Assembly: GCA_014800795.1 (NCBI GenBank)
Contig: JAAVFL010000025.1
Span: 1-64,000, forward strand
Reading direction: 5' to 3'
Origin: Bacteroidales bacterium
GTDB taxonomy: Bacteria; Bacteroidota; Bacteroidia; Bacteroidales; Muribaculaceae
Length of the DNA: 64,000 nucleotides
Shown: positions 9,134 through 19,073 of the stretch, piece after piece
Numbering within the stretch: position 1 is the first letter of the stretch
Layout of the letters: every line of letters starts with the position of its first letter
Position numbers and translations under genes: made by a program
Notes under the pieces: model-generated
The model's input: the letters and a program-made list of their open reading frames with translations, nothing else
Database searches by the model: none
Told to the model about the DNA's origin: nothing

Positions 9134-10480
9134 TCATTCTTCGCGCGGTGATTTACTATTTTGTGACCTCTGCCGGCGACTGAATTCATCCCACTTTTTG
9201 TTGACATTTTTACGTGATTTAAGCTGTGAGATACCGGTCAGTTCCTTCAGAAGCATCAGCGCCCTCCTGCCGATTCTGAAATTTTTTCTACCTGATTTAG
9301 TACTCACAAGTCTGTAATCAGGTTCTATATCCAGCCTTATCTTATCTCTGTCAATATTATTGACCCTGTCTACCAGCTCTATAATGTCAGCTTGAAGAGA
9401 TGGAGCCGTCAGAGGCTCGTATATACCGATTTCTTCAATATCAAACCGCCGGTCGCTCCATTTCTTTGCCTCCTTGACAGTAATATACTCTTTATCCAAT
9501 ACATATACTTCGCCGGATGTACTTACAAAACAAGGCTCATCGGCTTTGTTGAATCTGAACATACCGAATCCACGCCCATTTGATTCCACGAGAAAAGAAT
9601 ATCCGCATACATCAGATATTGCAATCGAGTCGTCCTCGACATTATCATAATCAAACCGCACACGTAACTGCTCGAAATCAATATTATCCTTAAAGAACTC
9701 TGACAAACCCGGAACCCACTTTCTGCCTGCCGTATCAGCCAGCACGTTAACATCCACTCTCAATTTATCGTTACACCTTGCATAGATTTCCGAAGGGCTA
9801 TACTTGCCAGAAATAGTGTCGGAACCTACTTCAAGTTCCCTTAACTTAGCCGGTAACCTGAAATCCGGAGCCACACCCATCCAGTCGGCCCAGGAAAAGT
9901 GATTGCTGTATACATCACTTACACTATCAAGCCCAACACTATTCGTAAACCTGTAATACGATTTACTTGTAAGCGTTCTCGGGGTTGACCATCCCTTGAA
10001 TCTAACCTTCTTATCAGGTGTAAAGATAAAGTCAACCATCTTCTCCCTGAAAAGAAAGACCGTATCGGTATATGTGGATAAAGTGGAACACTCCCTGACG
10101 TAAGCCAACATATGGAGCACCTTATGCCGTCGCGATTCCACTACTATTTCCGGAAGTAGGGATATATCTTCATTCAGAAAAACTGTATCGGAGGCTATCG
10201 TGACTGTTTTATCCTCAAAACCTATATAGCGGATTGTCAGGGGGTAGCTATCCGGCTGAATCCGCGGCAACTTACCGTTGCCGTCGCTCACTCCTATCGG
10301 TTTTCCATGCCGGTCATACACCGATGCCCCCGGCAACGGTACTCCTGTCGTGGAATCCGCAACGACCACACTCGGACTAAACGTCATAGCTGCCGGTATT
10401 GACTGTTCACCACATGTATAGCAGGCAGATGCGACACCGGATATAACTATCATCATTAATAATAATGATATATTCTTCAT
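9134..10480 (-). CDS. Exported protein with carboxypeptidase-regulatory-like domain
   Basis: 448 residues with a signal peptide (about 1-19) and a CarboxypepD_reg-like beta-sandwich at roughly 35-105 (PLPGASVYD...GVSDGNG...YIGFEDKTV), the fold also found at the N-terminus of TonB-dependent receptors. The remaining ~340 residues match no family I recognise: strand-rich in the middle and basic at the C-terminus. No barrel or plug of a TonB receptor is present. Probably periplasmic or cell-surface; function unknown. It is transcribed alone, with a promoter box at 10499-10506 and a hairpin beyond its 3' end. Confidence 0.7.
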   Translation of the reverse strand: MKNISLLLMMIVISGVASACYTCGEQSIPAAMTFSPSVVVADSTTGVPLPGASVYDRHGKPIGVSDGNGKLPRIQPDSYPLTIRYIGFEDKTVTIASDTVFLNEDISLLPEIVVESRRHKVLHMLAYVRECSTLSTYTDTVFLFREKMVDFIFTPDKKVRFKGWSTPRTLTSKSYYRFTNSVGLDSVSDVYSNHFSWADWMGVAPDFRLPAKLRELEVGSDTISGKYSPSEIYARCNDKLRVDVNVLADTAGRKWVPGLSEFFKDNIDFEQLRVRFDYDNVEDDSIAISDVCGYSFLVESNGRGFGMFRFNKADEPCFVSTSGEVYVLDKEYITVKEAKKWSDRRFDIEEIGIYEPLTAPSLQADIIELVDRVNNIDRDKIRLDIEPDYRLVSTKSGRKNFRIGRRALMLLKELTGISQLKSRKNVNKKWDEFSRRQRSQNSKSPREE

Positions 10481-10498
10481 ACCTTTTGTTTAATTTCA

Positions 10499-10506
10499 CA
10501 AAGCTA
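10499..10506 (-). promoter_or_regulatory. Promoter -7 box of the carboxypeptidase-regulatory-domain gene
   Basis: TAGCTTTG on the minus strand, 19 bases upstream of the ATG at 10480. Confidence 0.5.
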
Positions 10507-10624
10507 CAACAGATGCATTCAAATACCGGAGAAGCCACCCTTATTTATTCTTAAAATTAAATTCTTTTAATTAACATATTAACAAACCTGAATTCAAGTA
10601 AAAGCTAAGTCGGTCAACAAAAGT

Positions 10625-10659
10625 CCGTGCCCAGACGCACATACGACGCTTGGGCACGG
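10625..10659 (-). terminator. Hairpin terminator of the small membrane protein gene
   Basis: Arms CCGTGCCCA (10625-10633) and TGGGCACGG (10651-10659) pair perfectly. On the minus strand they are followed by ACTTTTG. The hairpin lies about 30 bases past the stop at 10688. Confidence 0.6.
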
Positions 10660-10687
10660 CACACAATATATTTTCAATTATTCGAGA

Positions 10688-10876
10688 TCAGAAACGAAGC
10701 AGGGGTATGAACGCCGCCACGTCTGTATCTTCCCACAGGCTGGCAATCGTCAGCCATACAATCAGCAGGACTATCAAGACGCCCACACCGATATACATCC
10801 ACAAATTGCGTTTGTTCTTCTTGTCAACCTCGGAGCGCTTGTGATCTCCATCTTTGGTATGATGTTTATGTTCCAT
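10688..10876 (-). CDS. Small single-pass membrane protein, unknown function
   Basis: 62 residues: a His/Lys/Asp-rich N-terminal half (HKHHTKDGDHKRSEVDKKN) followed by one transmembrane segment at about 28-49 and a short acidic-hydrophobic tail. It probably spans the inner membrane with the basic half inside. The start at 10876 is chosen because the upstream in-frame codons look non-coding. A hairpin directly downstream supports an independent transcript. I do not recognise a family. The His-rich end could bind metal, but that is a guess. Confidence 0.5.
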   Translation of the reverse strand: MEHKHHTKDGDHKRSEVDKKNKRNLWMYIGVGVLIVLLIVWLTIASLWEDTDVAAFIPLLRF

Positions 10877-11104
10877 AATGTGTAGAATTTTACAGGATGA
10901 ATAATGTCGATAAATAAACAGTTGTTTTATTTCAAAACGCTTCACCACCCCGTTTGGTTTACCCTTCCCTGAAATATTCATAGATCAAGTCCTCTCCATT
11001 TGTTCCCGGCGATATTCGCAATGAACGATTTTGATGCATTTTCATGAAAAAAATTTTCCTGGAGCATCGCTCCTCTCATGGTTATAAGATCCGCGTAAAA
11101 GTAT

Positions 11105-11112
11105 TATATTTG
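11105..11112 (+). promoter_or_regulatory. Promoter -7 box of the GH123-like gene
   Basis: TATATTTG, 24 bases upstream of the ATG at 11137; it rules out the longer frame that opens at 11044. Confidence 0.6.
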
Positions 11113-11136
11113 CAAAATAATCCTAAACCTACCGCC

Positions 11137-12882
11137 ATGAAGAGTACCCATATGCACAGTCTTACTGTTGCAATCACAGCAGGAATTATCTGTTGCACAT
11201 CATGCCACAACAATTATACCCGCGTAGAAACCTTCGCTGAAGCAGCCGATCCCACACCACTCACCGCCGAACAGACAGCCGTCTGGGACAATATGGAAAA
11301 TGGACTTAAGGGAGCGTGGGGCGACATTGACATAAGGTATTCCCGGAGTATAGTACCCGACGAAAACGACGAATCACACAACAGTCTCACCGCATGGAGA
11401 GGCGAGCGCGTGTCGGCACAACTGCTCCTGTGGACCCCCGACAGTGTCGACGGTGTCACATGCGAGATCGAAGATTTCAAAGGCGATCAGGGCAACCTGC
11501 CCGCATCGATCGCCGAGCCACGGTTCGTACGCTACACACTTGCCGACACGGCTTTCCGGGTAGGAGGCCCCGCCACACTCGTGCCCGATATGCTCGACAC
11601 TCTCAGGGCCTTCGATATGGCAGCCCGCACCGTTCGCCCCGTGTGGCTTACAATAAGGGTTCCCTCCGACGCCAAACCGGGAAATTATACAAGCGCAATC
11701 AACGTAAAGAGTGCTGGCGGAGATAAACTTTCTTTCCCATTCAAGCTAAAAGTGCAATCCCACGCACTCCCCTCCCCTGCGGACTGGTCTTATCATCTTG
11801 ACCTCTGGCAGCATCCTACATCTGTAGCCAGGGCTCAGGAACTTGAACTCTGGAGCGACGGGCATTTCGAAGCTATGAAACCGTTGATGCAACGCCTCGC
11901 CGACGCCGGACAGAAAGTTATCACCGCTACACTTAACAAAGATCCGTGGAATCACCAGTGTTACGACGGCTACGCAAGTATGATCAACTGGACCCGCAAT
12001 ACCGACGGATCGTGGAGCTACGACTACACAGTGTTCGACCGCTGGGTGACAATGATGATGGAGGCCGGTATCAACGGCATGATAAACTGCTACTCTATGG
12101 TGCCATGGAACTGCGAACTCGAATATCTCGACGAAGCATCAGGAGAAACCGTTACCGTCAAGGCTGAACCGGGAACCGAAATATTTGAAACGATATGGGA
12201 ACCGTTCCTTGTCGACTTCAAGCAGCACCTCGCCGACAAAGGATGGCTCGGAATCACCAACATCGCTATGGACGAACGCTCCCCCGAAGCTATGGACGCT
12301 GCAGTGAGAGTGCTTGAGAAATGCGCCCCGGAAATGGGATTCGCTCTCGCCGACAATCATAAATCATATAAAAAATACACAATGATGCGTGATGTATGCG
12401 TGGCACAGGGACAACCGGCCGACCACGATGACATACTCGCGCGCCGGCACGAGGGCTTCACAACTACATTCTACGTATGTTGCGGACCGCTGTATCCGAA
12501 CACATTCACATATTCCGAACCGTTCGAAGCGGAGCTGCTCGGATGGTACGGTCTGGCTTATGACTACGATGGCATGCTACGCTGGGCGTTCAATTCCTGG
12601 CCCGGAGATCCGCAGACCGATTCAAGGTTCGGCAACTGGAGTTCCGGCGATACATTTCTCGTATACCCTTACGACCGCTCATCAATACGTTTCGAGCGCC
12701 TTATCGACGGAATCGAAGCTGCCGAAAAAACAAGACTGTTACGGAAGATGGGAATCCCTACCGACAAAGTCGACAACGTTCTTGAGGAGATACGCGCCAT
12801 GAATGTGAACGACCCGTCGCTGCCATGGCGACAGATTACAGCTAAAGCACGCAAAGCCCTCAACGAAGCATCGCCCGAATAA
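11137..12882 (+). CDS. Exported glycoside hydrolase, GH123-like (DUF4091)
   Basis: 582 residues with a signal peptide, possibly a lipoprotein (Cys-rich IICCTSC around 19-25). An N-terminal beta-sandwich precedes a C-terminal TIM-barrel-like DUF4091 domain. GH123 beta-N-acetylgalactosaminidases of gut Bacteroides belong to this fold and use an Asp-Glu pair in substrate-assisted catalysis. The matching pair here is D379-E380 in MDERSPE. So it likely trims N-acetyl-galactosamine-type residues from host glycans or glycolipids. It stands alone, not in an evident polysaccharide utilisation locus. The GH123 assignment is by motif; the precise sugar is not certain. Confidence 0.75.
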   Translation: MKSTHMHSLTVAITAGIICCTSCHNNYTRVETFAEAADPTPLTAEQTAVWDNMENGLKGAWGDIDIRYSRSIVPDENDESHNSLTAWRGERVSAQLLLWTPDSVDGVTCEIEDFKGDQGNLPASIAEPRFVRYTLADTAFRVGGPATLVPDMLDTLRAFDMAARTVRPVWLTIRVPSDAKPGNYTSAINVKSAGGDKLSFPFKLKVQSHALPSPADWSYHLDLWQHPTSVARAQELELWSDGHFEAMKPLMQRLADAGQKVITATLNKDPWNHQCYDGYASMINWTRNTDGSWSYDYTVFDRWVTMMMEAGINGMINCYSMVPWNCELEYLDEASGETVTVKAEPGTEIFETIWEPFLVDFKQHLADKGWLGITNIAMDERSPEAMDAAVRVLEKCAPEMGFALADNHKSYKKYTMMRDVCVAQGQPADHDDILARRHEGFTTTFYVCCGPLYPNTFTYSEPFEAELLGWYGLAYDYDGMLRWAFNSWPGDPQTDSRFGNWSSGDTFLVYPYDRSSIRFERLIDGIEAAEKTRLLRKMGIPTDKVDNVLEEIRAMNVNDPSLPWRQITAKARKALNEASPE

Positions 12883-12904
12883 TGGCACTTTGATATTTTT
12901 TGTG

Positions 12905-12912
12905 TAACTTTG
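12905..12912 (+). promoter_or_regulatory. Promoter -7 box touching the ruvX start codon
   Basis: TAACTTTG ends 4 bases before the GTG at 12917. Transcription from it would begin at about the start codon, suggesting a leaderless message. Confidence 0.55.
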
Positions 12913-12916
12913 CAAA

Positions 12917-13345
12917 GTGGCACGACTTTTAGCGATCGACTTCGGTAAAAAGCGGTGCGGCATCGCCGTCACCGACAATCTGCAGATTGTGGCAAACGGA
13001 CTTACGACCGTAGCTACCGCATCGCTCAACGATTTCATCGCCGGATATCTGGCGAAAGAAAGCGTTGAGCGTATCGTTGTAGGACTGCCTACCACCATGC
13101 GTGGTCAGGAGTCTGAATCAATGAGGTACATACGCCCGGGAATAGAGCGTCTGCGGAAAGTCACCGGTGACATTCCTATTGAATTCTTCGACGAGAGATT
13201 CACATCAGTTCTGGCTCACCGCGCCATGATCGACGGCGGCATGCGCAAGATGGCACGCCGCGACAAAGCCATTGTTGACGAGATTTCAGCCACGATTATC
13301 CTCAACGACTACATAGCTTCGCGTCAGGTGCGCTCAACACTCTGA
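12917..13345 (+). CDS. ruvX: Putative pre-16S rRNA nuclease / Holliday junction resolvase (YqgF/RuvX)
   Basis: 142-residue RNase H-fold nuclease of the YqgF family, implicated in 16S rRNA 5' end maturation. The N-terminus has the family motif LLAIDFGKKRCGIAVTD (catalytic D8), a mid-protein GLPTTMRGQES block, and DERFTS and DEISATIILNDY near the C-terminus. It uses a GTG start; no other start fits the conserved N-terminus. It opens a plus-strand run with def, ettA, tamL and a HAD phosphatase, with gaps of 50-65 bases, so all may be co-transcribed. Confidence 0.9.
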   Translation: MARLLAIDFGKKRCGIAVTDNLQIVANGLTTVATASLNDFIAGYLAKESVERIVVGLPTTMRGQESESMRYIRPGIERLRKVTGDIPIEFFDERFTSVLAHRAMIDGGMRKMARRDKAIVDEISATIILNDYIASRQVRSTL

Positions 13346-13395
13346 CACTCAATCTCTCCACAGAAACTAATAAGATATAATCAAAGTACGATAAT

Positions 13396-13962
13396 ATGAA
13401 ACTGCCTGTTTATCTTTACGGACACCCGGTTCTTCGGGAGGTCTCAGAAGAAATCGACAATACTTATCCCGACCTCAAAGAGCTTGTCGCCAACATGTTC
13501 GAAACCATGTATGCCTCCGAAGGGGTTGGCCTGGCAGCTCCACAGATCGGACGTAACGACCGCATTGTGGTTATCGATGCATCACCCCTTGCCGATACAT
13601 TTCCCGAATGCGACGGTTGGAAACGCGTGCTCATCAACCCTGAGGTGGAAATTCTTGATGGTGACTCCGTAACCCGTTCGGAAGGTTGCCTCAGCCTACC
13701 GGGGCTAAGCGAAAACGTAAAACGTGTGGAGCATATCCGCCTGCGCTATCTCGATGAGAATTTCGATCAGCATGAGGAGGAGGTCAGCGGATTCGCGGCG
13801 CGCATCGTACAACACGAATGCGACCACCTCGAAGGAATCGTATACATGGATCACGTTTCCCCGATACGGAAACAGCTCAACCGCACAAAACTTCACAATA
13901 TAGCCGAAGGCAAAATCCGTTGCGAATATCCTACGAAAAGCGCCCCACGCAGAAAGAAGTGA
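13396..13962 (+). CDS. def: Peptide deformylase
   Basis: Removes the formyl group from nascent proteins. The three deformylase motifs are intact: GVGLAAPQIG (43-52), EGCLSLPG (96-103, metal ligand C98) and QHECDHLEG (139-147, ligands H140 and H144, catalytic E141). 188 residues, normal length. Fifty bases downstream of ruvX, which often accompanies def in Bacteroidota. Confidence 0.97.
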   Translation: MKLPVYLYGHPVLREVSEEIDNTYPDLKELVANMFETMYASEGVGLAAPQIGRNDRIVVIDASPLADTFPECDGWKRVLINPEVEILDGDSVTRSEGCLSLPGLSENVKRVEHIRLRYLDENFDQHEEEVSGFAARIVQHECDHLEGIVYMDHVSPIRKQLNRTKLHNIAEGKIRCEYPTKSAPRRKK

Positions 13963-14025
13963 TACCAGTCAGCGCTCTCCACCTCCCACAATTACCGATT
14001 AATAATTATTAACCAATAATTGAAT

Positions 14026-15723
14026 ATGGCCGCACCAAACGCCGACGACAAAAAAATAATATTCTCGATGGTAGGCGTCTCCAAGACCTACCCTCCGCAG
14101 AAGCAAGTTCTTAAAAACATATATCTCTCATTTTTCTACGGAGCCAAGATCGGTATCATCGGTCTGAACGGATCCGGTAAATCATCGCTTCTGAAGATTA
14201 TCGCAGGAATCGACAAGGATTTTCAGGGAGAAGTTGTGTTCTCACCCAGCTATTCCGTAGGTTATCTCGAACAGGAACCGAAGCTCGACCCTGACAAAAC
14301 CGTGATTGAGATCGTACGCGAAGGTGTGCAGCCTGTCATGGATCTTCTCCGTGAATTCGATGAAGTGAACGCCGCATTCGGCGACCCCGACGTTCTTGAG
14401 AATCCCGACAAGATGGACGCCCTCATCCAGCGTCAGGCAGAACTTCAGGATGCGCTCGACGCCGCTGACGCATGGAACATCGATTCCAAACTCGAACGTG
14501 CCATGGACGCTCTCCAGTGCCCGCCCGACGATCAGAAAGTCGACACCCTCTCCGGAGGTGAACGCCGTCGTGTGGCTCTTTGCCGACTTCTGCTGCAACA
14601 GCCCGATGTACTTCTGCTCGACGAACCTACCAACCACCTTGATGCCGAATCGATCGACTGGCTTGAACAGCACCTACAGCAATATCCCGGCACAGTTATC
14701 GCCATCACCCACGACCGCTACTTCCTCGATCATGTGGCGGGATGGATACTCGAACTCGACCGTGGTGAAGGGATTCCCTGGAAAGGCAACTATTCGTCGT
14801 GGCTCGAACAGAAAACCAAACGCATGGCTCAGGAAGAAAAGCAGGCCAGCAAACGCCGCAAGACCCTTGAGCGCGAGCTCGAATGGGTGCGCATGGCTCC
14901 GAAGGCCCGTCAGGCAAAAGGGAAAGCCCGTCTGTCGAGCTACGACCGCCTGCTCAACGAAGACCAGAAACAGCGCGAGGAAAAACTTGAGATATTCATA
15001 CCGAACGGTCCGCGCCTGGGCAACAAAGTGATCGAAGCCGAGGGACTTGAAAAGTCGTTCGGTAAGAAACTCCTGTTCAAAGACCTCAACTTCACCCTGC
15101 CGCCCAACGGCATTGTCGGAGTGATCGGTCCGAACGGAGCCGGCAAAACAACTCTGTTCCGCCTGATCATGGATCAGGAGAAACCTGATGCCGGAACGTT
15201 CTCCGTAGGTGAGACCGTGAAGATAGCTTACGTAGACCAACGCCACCACGACCTCATTCCCGACCACTCGGTTTACCAGGTGATATCGCAGGGAACTGAA
15301 AGTTTCCGCATGGGTGGCCGCGACGTGAACGCACGCGCCTATCTGTCGAAATTCAACTTCGCGGGTGCCGATCAGGAAAAGAAAATCGGAGTGCTTTCAG
15401 GAGGTGAACGCAACCGTCTGCATCTGGCCATGGCACTCAAGGAGGAAGGCAACGTGCTGCTGCTCGACGAGCCGACCAACGACATTGATGTCAACACTCT
15501 GCGCGCTCTCGAAGAGGGTCTGGAAGCATTTGCCGGATGTGCTGTGGTAGTGAGCCACGACCGCTGGTTCCTCGACCGTATATGCACCCATATACTGTCG
15601 TTCGAAGGCGATGGCAAGGTCGTATTCTACGAAGGTTCATACTCCGACTACGAGGCATACAAAAAGGCTCAGAACGGAGGCAAAGAACCGCCTCGCCGCC
15701 GCTACCGCAAACTGATGGAATAA
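14026..15723 (+). CDS. ettA: Energy-dependent translational throttle protein EttA (ABC-F)
   Basis: Cytoplasmic ABC-F ATPase that binds the ribosomal E site and gates elongation according to the ATP level. It has two ABC domains without membrane segments: Walker A GLNGSGKS (46-53) with LSGGERRR and LLLDEPTNHLD; and GPNGAGKT (368-375) with LSGGERNR and LLLDEPTNDID. Between them lies a basic linker rich in K and R, typical of EttA. Start set at the ATG at 14026; a TTG two codons earlier is also in frame. Length (566) fits EttA better than resistance-type ABC-F proteins. Confidence 0.94.
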   Translation: MAAPNADDKKIIFSMVGVSKTYPPQKQVLKNIYLSFFYGAKIGIIGLNGSGKSSLLKIIAGIDKDFQGEVVFSPSYSVGYLEQEPKLDPDKTVIEIVREGVQPVMDLLREFDEVNAAFGDPDVLENPDKMDALIQRQAELQDALDAADAWNIDSKLERAMDALQCPPDDQKVDTLSGGERRRVALCRLLLQQPDVLLLDEPTNHLDAESIDWLEQHLQQYPGTVIAITHDRYFLDHVAGWILELDRGEGIPWKGNYSSWLEQKTKRMAQEEKQASKRRKTLERELEWVRMAPKARQAKGKARLSSYDRLLNEDQKQREEKLEIFIPNGPRLGNKVIEAEGLEKSFGKKLLFKDLNFTLPPNGIVGVIGPNGAGKTTLFRLIMDQEKPDAGTFSVGETVKIAYVDQRHHDLIPDHSVYQVISQGTESFRMGGRDVNARAYLSKFNFAGADQEKKIGVLSGGERNRLHLAMALKEEGNVLLLDEPTNDIDVNTLRALEEGLEAFAGCAVVVSHDRWFLDRICTHILSFEGDGKVVFYEGSYSDYEAYKKAQNGGKEPPRRRYRKLME

Positions 15724-15781
15724 GTATTCTTCCCAGTACAAACGAAAAAACGCTGACAACCCGTTACCGCTTCCGATAAAG

Positions 15782-18172
15782 ATGCGCACTCTTTCAAGCC
15801 GCTTACGGCATGCGCTGCTTCTCGTTACTGTCATCCTGCTTACGGCAGGGTGTAGTTCCACACGCAACGTTCCAGACGGATCGTATCTGCTTGACAAGGT
15901 CACCATATCGGTAGAGGACAGTACCCGACTACAGACACGCAATCTACGCAACTACCTGCGCCAGACCCCGAACCACAAGGCTCTGGGGTTTGCGCGCATG
16001 CAGTTGGGTATATATAACCTTGCCGGCGACTCCATAAGCCGGATTAACCGATGGCTCAGAAAAATCGGTGAGCCGCCGGTAATATTCGACCAGCAACTCA
16101 CCGAACAGAGCGCACGCCAGTTGCGGCAAGCACTAATCAACAGCGGATACAACGATGCCGAAGTTACCACAGACCTGACAGTCCGTTCCGACAAGAAAAT
16201 TCGGGTTAACTATCGGCTTAATCCCGGTAAACCGCATATCATCGGCTCCATGACATATGAGTTCGAGGATCCGGCTATCGAAGAACTGCTGGTCAACGAT
16301 ACGATAACATGGCCCGCACATACCGGCGAGAAACTCGACCGCAATCTTCTCGACCGGCAACGCACTCTTATCGTGGAAAAACTCCGCGACAACGGGTACT
16401 TCGCCTTTACCAAAGAGCATATCGGATTCATAGCCGACACCGTTGCCGGAAGCAAACTCGCTGATCTGACAATGGTACTCAGAAATCCTCGTCAGACCGG
16501 AACATCCGAAGAAAGTGACAAATCGCCCAACGAACGCAAGAACAATCTGATCAGGATGGCTGACAATCAGCTCCGGCACAACCTATACAGATTCAACCAT
16601 GTGATCATTGTGCCCGATTTCTCACCGGGAGACAACTCCGCCGGATTCAACTTCGCAGATCGCGATACGGTGCGCTACGACGGCCTCGACATACTCTACG
16701 GTCCTGACCCATACCTTAGCCCCCAGGCTCTTGCCGACCAATGTTTCATCCGCCCGGGAGAACTATACAGCACTACAGGTATCGACCGGACATACGAAGC
16801 GCTGAACCGTCTGTCTGTACTACGCTATGTCAATATTATAACCAGGCCTGCCGGAACCGAGGGCGATGAGGAACTGCTCGATGTCTACATATTGCTGTCA
16901 CGCACTAAAAAAATGGGGGTGACACTCGAACTCGAAGGCACCAACTCAGAGGGCGATTTCGGCGTAGGAGGGGGCATCACGTTCCTGCACAGAAATCTTG
17001 CCAAAGGGGGTGAGCAGCTATCTGCAAAATTCAGAGGGGCATATGAAAGCCTATCGGGAAATCTCGACGGACTTATCAACGACTGCTATACGGAACTCGC
17101 AGGCGAAGTAGGCATCACCTTCCCTACCTTCAAGGCACCATTTCTGCACCGGAGCTTCAAACAAAAGGTCCGCGCCTCAACGGAGTTCGCATTTACTTTC
17201 GTGAGGCAGGAACGTCCGGAATACACACGTGTGATCGGAGGAGCCGTATGGCGCTACAAATGGGCCGACAGATCCAATCTTACCCGCCGCACGCTCGATC
17301 TTATTGATATAAATGTAGTGAATCTCCCGCGCTCTACCATTGACTTTATCGATAAGATCGCCCCCGACAACCCCTTACTCCGCTACAGCTACGAGGATCA
17401 CTTCATAATGCGCCTCGGATACACGTGGTATCATACCAACCGACGCCCGGCTTCATCCGATCCGGAGGCCTCCGAAATGCAGACCAATACATTTACAACC
17501 CGCGCCTCTGCCGAAACCTCCGGAGCATTCCTATATGCCGTATCGTCGATTATCGGACAACACAGATCGGACGGTGCCTACAAAATCTTCGGTATCCAGT
17601 ATGCACAATATCTGAAAGGAGAGATTGATTATACGATCAACCACCGGTTCACTACCCGCAACTCCATATCTTTCCATGCCGGGGGCGGCATAGCATGGCC
17701 CTACGGTAATTCATCTATGGTGCCGTTTGAAAAACGCTTCTATGCCGGAGGTGCCAACGGCGTCCGCGGCTGGAGCGTGCGTACTCTCGGTCCGGGATCA
17801 TACGATTCGCGCAACTCTGTGAGCGACTTCATCAACCAGTGCGGCGACATATCGCTGATTCTCAATATGGAATACCGCAACAAACTTTTCTGGGTTTTCG
17901 AAGGTGCGGTCTTCATCGACGCAGGCAACATATGGACAATAAGGAATTATCCGAACCAACCTGGCGGTTTCTTCCGTTTCAGATCGTTTTATAAAGAACT
18001 TGCCGCCTCCTACGGCATCGGCCTTCGAATGGATTTCAACTACTTTCTTCTACGCTTCGATCTCGGCGTCAAAGCTCATAATCCGGGACGCGGACAAGAA
18101 GAGTGGCCTATAATACACCCGCGTTGGGGGCGTGACACCTCGTTTCATTTCTCCGTAGGATACCCTTTCTGA
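15782..18172 (+). CDS. tamL: Outer membrane assembly lipoprotein TamL (BamA/TamA family)
   Basis: Bacteroidota counterpart of TamA, an Omp85 protein that helps insert or export envelope proteins. Signal with lipobox LTAGC (C24); POTRA-like segments up to about residue 350; then a 16-strand-type C-terminal barrel with the Omp85 motif VRGWS (GGANGVRGWSVRTLG) and a terminal phenylalanine (SVGYPF). The lipid anchor distinguishes TamL from TamA/BamA. In many Bacteroidota tamB is next to tamL; here the next gene is a HAD phosphatase and no tamB is found in the window. Confidence 0.87.
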   Translation: MRTLSSRLRHALLLVTVILLTAGCSSTRNVPDGSYLLDKVTISVEDSTRLQTRNLRNYLRQTPNHKALGFARMQLGIYNLAGDSISRINRWLRKIGEPPVIFDQQLTEQSARQLRQALINSGYNDAEVTTDLTVRSDKKIRVNYRLNPGKPHIIGSMTYEFEDPAIEELLVNDTITWPAHTGEKLDRNLLDRQRTLIVEKLRDNGYFAFTKEHIGFIADTVAGSKLADLTMVLRNPRQTGTSEESDKSPNERKNNLIRMADNQLRHNLYRFNHVIIVPDFSPGDNSAGFNFADRDTVRYDGLDILYGPDPYLSPQALADQCFIRPGELYSTTGIDRTYEALNRLSVLRYVNIITRPAGTEGDEELLDVYILLSRTKKMGVTLELEGTNSEGDFGVGGGITFLHRNLAKGGEQLSAKFRGAYESLSGNLDGLINDCYTELAGEVGITFPTFKAPFLHRSFKQKVRASTEFAFTFVRQERPEYTRVIGGAVWRYKWADRSNLTRRTLDLIDINVVNLPRSTIDFIDKIAPDNPLLRYSYEDHFIMRLGYTWYHTNRRPASSDPEASEMQTNTFTTRASAETSGAFLYAVSSIIGQHRSDGAYKIFGIQYAQYLKGEIDYTINHRFTTRNSISFHAGGGIAWPYGNSSMVPFEKRFYAGGANGVRGWSVRTLGPGSYDSRNSVSDFINQCGDISLILNMEYRNKLFWVFEGAVFIDAGNIWTIRNYPNQPGGFFRFRSFYKELAASYGIGLRMDFNYFLLRFDLGVKAHNPGRGQEEWPIIHPRWGRDTSFHFSVGYPF

Positions 18173-18237
18173 CAATTATCCATCGGGAATCGGAGACTTG
18201 ACGCCGATGCATGCGACACTGATATAATCAACTACTT

Positions 18238-18888
18238 ATGAAGAGACTTGTAATATTCGACCTTGACGGTACACTTCTGAACACGATAGCCGACCTCGGA
18301 GCTGCGACCAACTATGCCCTGAACAAATGCGGCTACCCCGTCCACCCCATATCGGCATATCCGCAATTTGTAGGCAGCGGAATCAGTAAACTTCTCGAAA
18401 GAGTGCTTCCGGAAGGATGCCGTTCGGAAGAGAACGTCGAATCACTCCGACCCTACTTCTTTGAGTACTATGACGCTCATATGACAGATGAAACCCGTCC
18501 ATATCCCGGTATTACCGAACTACTGACACAACTCACACAAAACGGAGTTAACATCGCTGTGGCCTCCAACAAATATCAGGATGGCGTCAGAAAACTTATC
18601 GGACATTTCTTTCCGCAATTCAAGTGGGTTGCGGTAGAAGGTCAGAAGGAGGGTGTGCCGGTCAAACCGGATCCATCCATCGTGTTTGAGATACTTGCCG
18701 AGTGTCCCACCCCCAAAGAAGAAGTATTATACGTAGGTGATTCAGGAATCGACATGGAGACCGCACGCCGTGCCTGTGTGGAGTCGGCAGGTGTGACATG
18801 GGGATTCCGTCCCGCGGCAGAACTCCGCGACAAATATGCGGTACATATAGTCAACACGCCCGATGAGTTGCAGAACCTCATACTCTGA
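18238..18888 (+). CDS. HAD-superfamily phosphatase, phosphoglycolate phosphatase-like
   Basis: 216-residue HAD hydrolase with motif I DLDGTLLNT (nucleophile D8, general acid D10), motif II around ASNKY, and motifs III/IV KPDPS and VGDSGIDMETARR. The helical cap inserted after motif I places it in the Gph/PGMB subgroup. Candidate substrates are phosphoglycolate or other small sugar phosphates; sequence alone does not decide. The last gene of the ruvX cluster. Confidence 0.85.
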   Translation: MKRLVIFDLDGTLLNTIADLGAATNYALNKCGYPVHPISAYPQFVGSGISKLLERVLPEGCRSEENVESLRPYFFEYYDAHMTDETRPYPGITELLTQLTQNGVNIAVASNKYQDGVRKLIGHFFPQFKWVAVEGQKEGVPVKPDPSIVFEILAECPTPKEEVLYVGDSGIDMETARRACVESAGVTWGFRPAAELRDKYAVHIVNTPDELQNLIL

Positions 18889-18985
18889 TGGTTATGCGAT
18901 ATTATGCCGGATACGGCCCGCGCACATACGGAAGTTGTTGCGGATATTCCGACGCCTTCATAGTTAATATTCCCGAAAAAAGCTG

Positions 18986-18993
18986 TAAATTTG
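18986..18993 (+). promoter_or_regulatory. Promoter -7 box of the AAE/YidE transporter
   Basis: TAAATTTG, giving a leader of about 75 bases before the ATG at 19074. Confidence 0.55.
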
Positions 18994-19073
18994 CACCCGT
19001 AATTCCGCACTACTACAAATAGGCTGCCCATGGCAGCGATATCATTCAATATCTAAGGTAAAAGAGAAAAAAA

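Noticed and set aside
14396-15031. 211-codon plus-strand frame
   Set aside because: Overlaps ettA in another frame; ettA has intact ABC motifs.
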